NCBI GenBank assembly: GCA_031549145.1
Contig: JAVBQI010000025.1
Span: 1-5,546, forward strand
Direction of reading: 5' to 3'
Source: JAVBSX01 sp031549145
Lineage (GTDB): Bacteria > Planctomycetota > Planctomycetia > Pirellulales > Thermoguttaceae
Length of the DNA: 5,546 nucleotides
A program made the translations under genes and the position numbers. Of this stretch, positions 1 to 5,546 are shown piece by piece. Position 1 is the first letter of the stretch; each line of letters opens with the position of its first letter. The notes under the pieces are model-generated. The model was not told the origin of the DNA and ran no database searches. It was given only the letters and a program-made list of their open reading frames with translations.

Positions 1-123
1 GCGCGATTGAAAAAAGGAAAGGAGTCGACTAGAATGCGGGGCAGTCGTTTTTCGTTCTTGCCGAGAGCGTTTGACGAAACGAAATGTACATTCGTCCTTA
101 GCGCAAAGTTATGAAATCACCTT
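1..123 (+). other. Left flank, unassigned; open frame to stop at 112-114
   Basis: Reading frame 1 is open from the window edge to a TGA at 112-114 (37 sense codons). It could be the tail of a gene entering from the left. Alternatively, an ATG at 34 has an AAAGGAG-like ribosome site at 18-24 with a 9-base spacer, which would give a 26-residue peptide (starting MRGSRFSF, ending VLSAKL). I recognise no family in either reading. The other two forward frames close early (TGA at 8-10, TAG at 30-32), so an upstream gene could also end there. Whether anything here is translated cannot be decided from this window. Confidence 0.2.
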
Positions 124-195
124 CGTCACCCCCGCGCAAGCGGGGGTCCAGAGGGAAATCGTAATCTCTGGATCCCCGCCTGCGCGGGGATGACG
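124..195. repeat. REP/MITE-like palindrome: two 30-bp inverted arms
   Basis: The left arm (124-153) and right arm (166-195) are reverse complements with 27 of 30 positions matching, separated by a 12-base spacer (154-165). Each arm also folds on itself. In the left arm, CCCCCGC (129-135) pairs with GCGGGGG (140-146) around a GCAA loop. In the right arm, CCCCGC (174-179) pairs with GCGGGG (184-189) around CTGC. The core, ATCCCC-N8-GGGGAT (172-190 region), resembles the CGTCATCCCCGCG/GGGGATCCAG type of dispersed intergenic repeat seen in many bacteria, and in form the dRS3 repeats of Neisseria. The paired, head-to-head layout is that of a BIME-like unit or small non-autonomous element. It lies about 120 bp upstream of the glycoside hydrolase start and has no coding capacity. 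It could also act as a transcription barrier after an upstream gene, although no T-run follows directly. Confidence 0.85.
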
Positions 196-303
196 GATTT
201 TACTCTGCTTTCCCGAAAGGGCATTTCTTAGATTTGACTCGTCGACAATTACAAACATTCGCGATCCTCCGTTTTTTTGATCCGGTCCATATTATTGTTC
301 CTC

Positions 304-309
304 AAGGGA
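304..309 (+). promoter_or_regulatory. Ribosome binding site fixing the glycoside hydrolase start
   Basis: AAGGGA ends six bases before the ATG at 316, a good Shine-Dalgarno position. An in-frame TTG at 277 would add 13 residues, but it has no ribosome site of this quality and would put extra residues ahead of a normal signal peptide. The ATG at 316 is therefore preferred. Confidence 0.7.
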
Positions 310-315
310 ATCCTC

Positions 316-3300
316 ATGCAAAAAATCCTCACAAAAATCTTCTCGGTCGTTTTTCTCCTTTCCCTGGTCGTTTTCGCCCGGGCGGATCAACTCGAACAGG
401 TCTTCAAAAACCCACCGGAGCAGACCAAACCGTGGTGTTACTGGTATTGGCTTTCCGGCAACATTTCCAAGGAAGGGATCACCAAAGACCTTGAAAATAT
501 GGCCCGACTCGGTGTCGGGGAAGCGTTTATCGGCAATATTCACGAACCGGACATCGTCCCCGGAGCGGTCAAGGTTCTTAGCGAGGAATGGTGGGGCATG
601 ATCGAACACGCCGTTCGGGAAGCCGATCGGCTCGGCGTCAAGGTCGGCATGTTCAACTGCCCCGGTTGGAGCCAATCCGGCGGCCCTTGGATCAAGCCGG
701 AACAGGCGATGCGGTACGTCGTCGAATCGAAGGTCCGGCTCAGCGGCCCGAAAAAAGTCGAACTGCGGCTCGACACGCCGAAGCAGCCGTTTCAACAGAT
801 CGCGGTCCTCGCGTTTCCGACCCCGAAAAACGATCGGGATACGATCGGCCGACACGCCCCGAAAATCACGACCGAACCGGCGATCGAAGGGGCGGAAAAA
901 TGGTTCGATGGCAATCGCAAAACGTCCGCCCCGCCGCAGCATTGGCCGCTCGCCGTCGAGCTCGAGGTCGCCGAGCCGTTTACGGCCCGAAGCCTGCTCC
1001 TGTATCCGGCGGAACGGGAACTCGTCTTCGACTGCGATTTGGAATACCTTGATTCGGAAGGAAATTGGAAAAAAGCGTGCGAGCGGTTTCCCATGAACCG
1101 GGAAAACGTCCAGATCAGTGTCGGCCCGATCCCGTTCGGTCCGGTCGCGGTTGCCTTTCCGGCGGTTACGGCCCAAAAATTCCGGATCACGTTTTCCGGC
1201 GGCAAGGGGAAAGGGAGCATCGCCGAGATCGAACTGAGCGGCGCCGCCCGATTGGAGCGCTATCTCGAAAAGCAGCTCGGCAAAATGCATCCGACGCCGC
1301 TCCCGATGTGGGATACCTACCTTTGGCCCGAGCAGGCCGAATCGGACACCGCCGAATTGAATATCTCGCGGGAGAAGATTGTCGATCTCACGAATCGGGT
1401 CGGTAAAGACGGCTCGCTCGTTTGGGACGTGCCCGAAGGGGATTGGATCGTCCAGCGTTTCGGAATGACCCCGACCGGGGTTAAGAATGCTCCCGCGACC
1501 GAGGAAGCGACCGGACTCGAAGTCGATAAAATGAACGCCGCCGCCTTGCAGCATCATTTCGATTCCTATGTCGGAGCTTTGCTCGATCGGATGCCGGCGA
1601 ACCAGCGCAAAGGTTTGCGGCACGTGATCGCCGACAGTTACGAAACCGGTCCGGAAAACTGGACCGACGGGTTTGCCGCCGATTTCCAAAAAAACTACGG
1701 GTATGATCCGATTCCCTGGTTGCCTGTTTTCGACGGTCGGATCGTCGGAACGGCGGATCAGTCGAACCGCTTTCTCTGGGACTTGCGGCGTCTCATCGCC
1801 GATCGGGTCGCGAGCAACTACGTCGGGGCGCTCAAGCAAATCTCGAAAAAACATGGTTTGACCCTTTGGTTGGAAAACTACGGACACTGGGGTTTCCCGG
1901 CCGAGTTCCTGCAATACGGCGGGGCCTCGCAAGAGATTTCCGGCGAATTTTGGTACGCTCAGGGTGATCTCGGCAACATCGAATGCCGGGACGCGAGTTC
2001 GGCGGGGCACATATACGGCAAACCGGTGATCTCGGCCGAAGCGTTCACTTCCGGACGTTCGTTCCAGGACCAGCCCCGGGATATGAAAACCCGCGGCGAC
2101 TGGGCGTACTGCGAAGGGATCAACCATTTCGTTTTGCACGTCAATATTCACCAGCCGTGGGACGATAAGAAGCCCGGCATGTGCGCCTGGTTTGGCTCCG
2201 ATTTCAACCGGAATTGCACCTGGTTCCCCTCCTCGAAATCCTGGATCGATTACACGCGCCGTTGTCACGCTCTGTTGCAGCAGGGAAATAACGTCGCCGA
2301 TGTCGCCTATTTTATCGGCGAAGACGCCCCGAAAATGGGGGGCATCCGCAATCCGGCCTTGCCGAAAGGTTTGAGCTTCGACTACATCAACGGCGAAGTG
2401 ATCCGAAACAATCTCGCGGTCCGCGACGGCAAGCTTGCCCTGCCGCACGGCACGGAATATCGAATTCTCGTCTTGCCCGATTTGAAAACGATGCGGCCCG
2501 AACTGTTGGAGAAAATCGTCCAGCTGGTCAAGGACGGAGCGGTCGTGCTTGGCAACCCGCCGGAACGCTCGCCGAGTTTGGCCCAATTCCCGCAAGCGGA
2601 CGATCGCGTCAAAACACTCGCCGCCGAACTTTGGGGAGATTGCGACGGAACGACGAAAACCGAACGGCAATTTGGCCAAGGCCGCGTTTTCCGGGGGATT
2701 GACCTCGAAGAAGCGATGCGGCGACTTGAAATGAAGCCCGACCTGATCGGCCCGGACGACATTTTCTGGACGCATCGGAAGACGAAGGACGCCGACATTT
2801 ATTTCCTTTCGAACCAGCAGATTAAAGATCGCACCGAAATAATCACGTTTCGGGTCGACGGCAAGCGGCCGGAAATCTGGAACCCGGTCGACGGCGGTCT
2901 CGATTCTCCGGCGGTCTTCGCGGCCGAAGCGGGCGTCGTTCAGATGCCGGTCTTTTTCGGGCCCGGCGGATCGACGTTCGTCGTCTTCCGGCAGCCGCTC
3001 GGGAAGCTCGATCCGGTCAAGCCGGAGTTCGCCGATTATCCGAAAACCGCCTGGTCGTTCGGCGAGAAGGATCAATACGTTTTGAAAATATGGGAGCCGG
3101 GCCGGTTCACGGCCCAGACAGTCGCGGGCAAGAAGCTCGCTGTCGACGTGCCGGAACTTCCGGCGGCCCGAGAGGTCGCCGGACCGTGGGAGGTCAAGTT
3201 CGACCCGAACTGGGGCGGACCGGAATCGATCGTCTTCGATGCGCTGGTTTCCTGGACCGAACGACCCGAGCCGGGCGTCAAATACTATTCCGGGACGGCC

Positions 3301-3669
3301 GCCTACTCCCAAACCTTCGACGTAACCGACGCCGATTTGAGCAAGGGCCGACGGCTTGCGCTCGACCTCGGCGAAGTGCTCGGAATCGCGACCGTCAAGC
3401 TCAACGGCAAAGAAATCGCGACGCTTTGGAACCCGCCGTATTTGCTCGACATTACCGATGCCGTTCAATCAGGCTCGAATACGCTCGAAATCGCGGTTGT
3501 CAACACTTGGTGGAACCGGCTGGTTGGGGACGATCAACCGGGCGTCGAAAAGAAGTACGCGTTCGCGATCAAGAAGCATTGGAAGCCCGACTCGCCGCTG
3601 CTCCCGTCCGGCCTGCTCGGCCCGGTCCGCCTGCGGCCGTCTGCAATCGTCGAGGCCGTCGGCCCGTGA
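316..3669 (+). CDS. Secreted GH106-type glycoside hydrolase (probable alpha-L-rhamnosidase)
   Basis: This 1117-residue exported enzyme probably releases terminal alpha-L-rhamnose from plant or algal polysaccharides outside the cytoplasm. Residues 1-23 form a signal peptide: basic start (K3, K7), hydrophobic core 8-20, ARA|D cleavage site. The first catalytic-region motif is at 33-75 (NPPEQTKPW, YWYWLSGNISKEGI, DLENMARLGVG). Residues about 175-310 look like an inserted F5/8C-like beta-sandwich (WFDGN at 196-200). The barrel continues with IADSYETGPENWTDGF (438-453), LWLENYGHWG (517-526), ISGEFW (541-546) and VISAEAF (571-577). E443, E520, E544 and E575 are candidate active-site acids, but I cannot say which is acid or base. 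Residues about 655-750 look like the amidotransferase-like domain of such enzymes, and about 985-1065 a GH2-like sugar-binding sandwich (VKLNGKEIATLWNPPYLLDI). Family membership is strong. Substrate is inferred from family only, and no sulfatase, transporter or second hydrolase lies in the window to narrow it. Confidence 0.88.
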   Translation: MQKILTKIFSVVFLLSLVVFARADQLEQVFKNPPEQTKPWCYWYWLSGNISKEGITKDLENMARLGVGEAFIGNIHEPDIVPGAVKVLSEEWWGMIEHAVREADRLGVKVGMFNCPGWSQSGGPWIKPEQAMRYVVESKVRLSGPKKVELRLDTPKQPFQQIAVLAFPTPKNDRDTIGRHAPKITTEPAIEGAEKWFDGNRKTSAPPQHWPLAVELEVAEPFTARSLLLYPAERELVFDCDLEYLDSEGNWKKACERFPMNRENVQISVGPIPFGPVAVAFPAVTAQKFRITFSGGKGKGSIAEIELSGAARLERYLEKQLGKMHPTPLPMWDTYLWPEQAESDTAELNISREKIVDLTNRVGKDGSLVWDVPEGDWIVQRFGMTPTGVKNAPATEEATGLEVDKMNAAALQHHFDSYVGALLDRMPANQRKGLRHVIADSYETGPENWTDGFAADFQKNYGYDPIPWLPVFDGRIVGTADQSNRFLWDLRRLIADRVASNYVGALKQISKKHGLTLWLENYGHWGFPAEFLQYGGASQEISGEFWYAQGDLGNIECRDASSAGHIYGKPVISAEAFTSGRSFQDQPRDMKTRGDWAYCEGINHFVLHVNIHQPWDDKKPGMCAWFGSDFNRNCTWFPSSKSWIDYTRRCHALLQQGNNVADVAYFIGEDAPKMGGIRNPALPKGLSFDYINGEVIRNNLAVRDGKLALPHGTEYRILVLPDLKTMRPELLEKIVQLVKDGAVVLGNPPERSPSLAQFPQADDRVKTLAAELWGDCDGTTKTERQFGQGRVFRGIDLEEAMRRLEMKPDLIGPDDIFWTHRKTKDADIYFLSNQQIKDRTEIITFRVDGKRPEIWNPVDGGLDSPAVFAAEAGVVQMPVFFGPGGSTFVVFRQPLGKLDPVKPEFADYPKTAWSFGEKDQYVLKIWEPGRFTAQTVAGKKLAVDVPELPAAREVAGPWEVKFDPNWGGPESIVFDALVSWTERPEPGVKYYSGTAAYSQTFDVTDADLSKGRRLALDLGEVLGIATVKLNGKEIATLWNPPYLLDITDAVQSGSNTLEIAVVNTWWNRLVGDDQPGVEKKYAFAIKKHWKPDSPLLPSGLLGPVRLRPSAIVEAVGP

Positions 3670-3686
3670 GCCGGACATTGACCAGG

Positions 3687-3760
3687 AACAGCAGCCCGAA
3701 GCGTAAACGCCGGGTTCGCCCCGCTCGAAAACCCGCACTGACGCTTCGGGCTGCTGTTGG
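3687..3760 (+). repeat. Intergenic palindromic repeat, copy 1
   Basis: The arms 3687-3704 and 3741-3758 are perfect 18-base reverse complements (the left arm reads AACAGCAGCCCGAAGCGT). An inner 6-bp stem, CGGGTT (3711-3716) with AACCCG (3730-3735), makes a long two-tier hairpin. It starts 17 bases after the glycoside hydrolase stop codon. A second copy lies after xseA, and the right-hand 23 bases (3738-3760) match 5204-5226 at 22 of 23 positions. A T6 run (3771-3776) follows the stem by 12 bases, too far for a textbook intrinsic terminator, though a transcription-ending or mRNA-protecting role is plausible. Dispersed palindromes of this sort are common between planctomycete genes (general knowledge, not checked here). 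Confidence 0.9.
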
Positions 3761-3776
3761 CGACACTCGATTTTTT

Positions 3777-3809
3777 GCCGCTGGGGCGCCGGCGTCTGCG
3801 CCGCTCGGC
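3777..3809. repeat. GC-rich imperfect hairpin
   Basis: GGCGC (3785-3789) pairs with GCGCC (3798-3802) around an 8-base loop, and the outer GCCG (3777-3780) can pair with CGGC (3806-3809). The stem is short and interrupted. On the opposite strand it would be followed by an A/T-containing stretch including A6, not T6, so it is not a standard terminator for a minus-strand transcript. It may be part of a larger repeat unit together with the preceding palindrome. Confidence 0.35.
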
Positions 3810-3822
3810 TAAACGGTTATGC

Positions 3823-3848
3823 AATTCTTAATTCTTAATTCATAATTT
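3823..3848. repeat. AT-rich heptamer tandem repeat (AATTCTT type) before xseA
   Basis: The tract reads as four consecutive units: AATTCTT (3823-3829), AATTCTT (3830-3836), AATTCAT (3837-3843) and AATTT (3844-3848). It is the most A/T-rich stretch of the window, in sharp contrast to its G+C-rich surroundings, and ends 11 bases before the xseA ATG. It would melt easily and could supply a -10-like region (CATAAT, 3841-3846), but no matching -35 site is evident. Heptamer tandem repeats occur between genes in several bacterial groups, including the STRR repeats of cyanobacteria. Any kinship with those is not shown. Confidence 0.75.
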
Positions 3849-3859
3849 CCCCCTGCCCC

Positions 3860-5116
3860 ATGTCGCTTTTCGATTATTTGGATGAACGGGAAAATGAAGA
3901 AACCGGGGACGAGCCCGTTTCCGGTCCGCTGTCGGTGAGCGATTTGACGCTCCGAATCAAGGAGGTTTTCGAACAAATCTTTGCCGAGGTCTGGGTCGTC
4001 GGGGAAATCTCGAACCTGTCCCGGCCCCGGAGCGGGCACCTGTACCTGACGCTCAAGGACGACGGAGCCCAGTTGCCCGCCGTCGTTTGGAAAACGGTCG
4101 CCTCCAAAGTCCGGTTCGAACCGAAAGACGGGCTGGTCGTCGTTTGCCGGGGCCGGATCGACGTGTACCCGCCGCATGGGAAATATCAGTTGATCGTCTC
4201 ACAGCTGGAGCCGAAAGGGATCGGAGCATTGGAATTGGCGTTTCGGCAGCTGCATGCGAAGTTGAATGCCGAAGGGCTTTTTGAGCCGGCAAAAAAGCGA
4301 CCGATCCCCCGTTGGGTGAAAACGGTCGCGGTCATCACCAGCCCTTCGGGGGCGGCGGTTCGCGATTTTTTGCAAGTGCTTGGCCGCCGGACCCGCCGGG
4401 TCGACGTCCGGATCGTCCCGGTCAAGGTTCAAGGCGACGGCAGCGCCGAGGAAATCGCCGCCGCGATACGGCTGGTCAATCGTCTCCGGCTCGCCGATTG
4501 CATCGTCGTAACCCGGGGGGGCGGGAGCGCCGAAGACCTCTGGGCCTTCAACGAAGAGGTGCTCGTTCGGGCGATCGCCGTTTCGGAGATTCCGACGATT
4601 TCGGCGGTCGGGCACGAGGTCGATCTCACGCTTTGCGATTTGGCCGCCGATCTGCGGGCCTTGACCCCGAGCGAAGCGGCGGAGCGGATCGCCGTCGAAG
4701 ATGCCCAACTTTCCGAACGGCTGGTTCAGATTCGACGGTTTTTGCAGGATTCGCTCACGAAACGAATCCGGCTCGCGAACGAACGGCTCCGGTTTTTTGA
4801 GAATCAGCCCGCTTTTGCCCGACCGCTGCGGTTGATCGAGGACCGGCGACGCGGCATCGATGTGTTGGAACAGTCGCTCGACCGTTCGATCCAGCGGAAA
4901 ATGGAACAGGGGGAAGCACGTCTCGCGAAACTGAGCGCCGCCCTGGAAGCCCTGTCTCCGCTCGGGGTACTCGCTCGCGGCTATTCGCTGACGCAAAACG
5001 CGGCCGGGGAGGTGATCCGTTCGTTCGAACAGGTTCGAACGGGCGATACGATTCGAACCCGATTGGCCGAGGGAACGATCGAAAGCGAAGTGCGAGCGGT
5101 CGACGAATCGCGTTGA
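3860..5116 (+). CDS. xseA: Exodeoxyribonuclease VII large subunit
   Basis: This 418-residue catalytic subunit of cytoplasmic exonuclease VII degrades single-stranded DNA from both ends to short oligonucleotides, acting in repair and recombination. An acidic leader (1-22) precedes the OB-fold DNA-binding domain (about 23-120; LSVSDLTLRIKEVFE, VVGEISNLSRPRSGHLYLTLKD). The catalytic domain follows (about 130-270), with TSPSGAAVRD (160-169), TRGGGSAEDLWAFN (218-231) and SAVGHEVD (248-255). D169, R219, H252 and D255 match the essential E. coli residues D155, R205, H238 and D241 at a constant offset of 14. A long helical, probably coiled-coil region (about 275-360) and a C-terminal segment with LARGYSLT (371-378) complete the protein. 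It is slightly shorter than E. coli XseA (456). The start is fixed by an in-frame stop at 3836-3838 with no other usual start codon between. The leader has no Shine-Dalgarno site and is pyrimidine-rich. No xseB (small subunit) follows, and aroB is next. Confidence 0.97.
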   Translation: MSLFDYLDERENEETGDEPVSGPLSVSDLTLRIKEVFEQIFAEVWVVGEISNLSRPRSGHLYLTLKDDGAQLPAVVWKTVASKVRFEPKDGLVVVCRGRIDVYPPHGKYQLIVSQLEPKGIGALELAFRQLHAKLNAEGLFEPAKKRPIPRWVKTVAVITSPSGAAVRDFLQVLGRRTRRVDVRIVPVKVQGDGSAEEIAAAIRLVNRLRLADCIVVTRGGGSAEDLWAFNEEVLVRAIAVSEIPTISAVGHEVDLTLCDLAADLRALTPSEAAERIAVEDAQLSERLVQIRRFLQDSLTKRIRLANERLRFFENQPAFARPLRLIEDRRRGIDVLEQSLDRSIQRKMEQGEARLAKLSAALEALSPLGVLARGYSLTQNAAGEVIRSFEQVRTGDTIRTRLAEGTIESEVRAVDESR

Positions 5117-5153
5117 GCCGAGATCGACCGGTTGATCGAATTACAGATCGGGG

Positions 5154-5226
5154 CAGCAGCCGGAAGCGTTAGCGCCCGGTTATCGGGCGGGACAAGCCCG
5201 GCGCTGACGCTTCGGGGTGCTGTTGG
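5154..5226 (+). repeat. Intergenic palindromic repeat, copy 2
   Basis: The arms 5154-5176 and 5200-5222 are reverse complements at 20 of 23 positions (one of the three exceptions can form a G-T pair), around a G+C-rich centre. Length, orientation and the right-end sequence agree with copy 1: CTGACGCTTCGGG, one differing base, then TGCTGTTGG. It begins 37 bases after the xseA stop and ends 50 bases before the aroB start. No T-run follows, so it is not a classic intrinsic terminator. It may still halt or slow transcription between xseA and aroB, or protect the xseA 3' end. Confidence 0.88.
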
Positions 5227-5276
5227 AAATTGAAATTGACAATCCTGTGTTCGCGGGCCGAGGTCCGCTCCAAAAA

Positions 5277-5546
5277 ATGAAACTTTACGAAATCGTTCGC
5301 GTGCCGCTGGGTGCCCGGAGTTACGAAATCGAGGTCGGGACCGACAACCTCGAACATGCCGGGCCGCTGCTCGCTTCCTCCGGAAATGTGACGCATTGCG
5401 AAATTCTGACGGACGAAAACGTTAACGCCCTTTACGCGCACAAGGTCGCGGAAAGCATCACGAACCAGGGGATCGACGTCGATCTTCGCGTCGTCGCCGC
5501 CGGAGAGCCGAGCAAATCGGTCGCGACGGCCGAAGCCGTTTGGGAG
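5277..5546 (+). CDS. aroB: 3-dehydroquinate synthase, N-terminal part (cut by window end)
   Basis: The first 90 codons of 3-dehydroquinate synthase are present, running off the right edge with no stop. The enzyme converts DAHP to 3-dehydroquinate, the second step of the shikimate pathway to aromatic amino acids, using NAD+ and a divalent metal (usually Zn2+) in the cytoplasm. The visible part is the start of the NAD-binding domain: VRVPLGARSYEIEVG (8-22), the strand and turn CEILTDENVNALYAHKV (41-57) and VVAAGEPSKSVATAEAVWE (72-90), the last being the typical GE-x-x-K-S segment. The metal ligands and most of the active site lie beyond the window. The ATG at 5277 suits the family's usual start. 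A GTG at 5247 in the same frame would add ten residues with no family resemblance. The ribosome site is weak (GAGG at 5260-5263, 13 bases upstream). It is separated from xseA by 160 bp holding a palindrome. Confidence 0.94.
   Translation, partial: MKLYEIVRVPLGARSYEIEVGTDNLEHAGPLLASSGNVTHCEILTDENVNALYAHKVAESITNQGIDVDLRVVAAGEPSKSVATAEAVWE

Larger units (their letters stand above)
3670..3859. other. Intergenic gap between glycoside hydrolase and xseA
   Basis: These 190 bases hold no credible gene. In order they contain a 72-bp palindromic repeat, a T6 run at 3771-3776, a GC-rich imperfect hairpin and an AT-rich heptamer array that reaches to within 12 bases of the xseA start. The forward and reverse open frames crossing this gap come from the palindrome and the ends of the neighbouring genes and show no family resemblance. 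Confidence 0.7.

Noticed and set aside
234..295. Possible promoter of the glycoside hydrolase gene (TTGACT at 234-239, TATTAT at 290-295)
   Set aside because: Neither hexamer has a partner at 16-18 bases, and they are too far apart to pair with each other. No promoter can be supported.
292..3468. A 1058-codon open frame on the minus strand covering almost the whole glycoside hydrolase gene
   Set aside because: Its codons are in register with the sense codons, so it stays open simply because the sense gene avoids TTA, CTA and TCA. It ends at a rare TCA serine codon at 3469. The translation is rich in R, F, G and P and shows no recognisable domain.
3741..3776. Right arm of copy 1 plus T6 run as an intrinsic terminator
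   Set aside because: The T-run begins 12 bases after the stem, whereas an intrinsic terminator has it directly at the stem base. Copy 2 lacks a T-run altogether. A termination role remains possible but not by this standard form.
3469..3824. Overlapping short frames on both strands across the end of the glycoside hydrolase and the gap
   Set aside because: They arise from the G+C-rich palindrome and gene end, are low in complexity (R, A, G, P) and resemble no family.
4199..4996. 265-codon minus-strand frame inside xseA
   Set aside because: It is a shadow of a gene whose sense-strand motifs and catalytic residues are clear.
3687..5226. The two palindromes as a CRISPR array
   Set aside because: There are only two copies, more than 1.4 kb apart with a full gene between, and no regular spacers.
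5236..5241. Perfect TTGACA -35 hexamer before aroB
   Set aside because: The region 17 bases downstream is G+C-rich (CGAGGT at 5259-5264) with no -10-like element, so a chance match is likely.

Overview
The window looks like bacterial chromosome from a member of the Planctomycetota or a relative in the PVC group. This rests on the style of the sequence: G+C-rich coding DNA with strong codon bias, a very large secreted glycoside hydrolase of a type common in polysaccharide-degrading Planctomycetota, Verrucomicrobiota and Bacteroidota, weak or absent Shine-Dalgarno sites before the housekeeping genes, and palindromic repeats between genes. No rRNA or other phylogenetic marker is present, so the assignment is an inference of moderate strength.

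Layout, left to right, all genes on the + strand. Positions 1-315 hold no convincing complete gene: an open frame of unknown meaning runs in from the left edge, followed by a large two-armed palindrome (124-195) and the leader of the first gene. Positions 316-3669 encode a 1117-residue secreted protein of the GH106 (alpha-L-rhamnosidase) type. The gap 3670-3859 holds a 72-bp palindromic repeat, a weaker GC-rich hairpin and an AT-rich heptamer tandem repeat lying directly against the next start codon. Positions 3860-5116 encode the large subunit of exodeoxyribonuclease VII (xseA), with all four catalytic residues known from E. coli in place. The gap 5117-5276 holds a second copy (73 bp) of the same palindromic repeat. 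From 5277 to the right edge runs the first 90 codons of 3-dehydroquinate synthase (aroB), cut by the window end.

The three genes do not form an obvious functional unit. One serves extracellular glycan breakdown, one DNA repair and one the shikimate pathway. The gaps of 160-190 bp, each holding a palindrome, suggest separate or loosely coupled transcription units. I see no sign of a novel multi-gene system. The less ordinary content is the intergenic repeat DNA: two related downstream palindromes, one unrelated REP/MITE-like element and the heptamer array at the xseA start.
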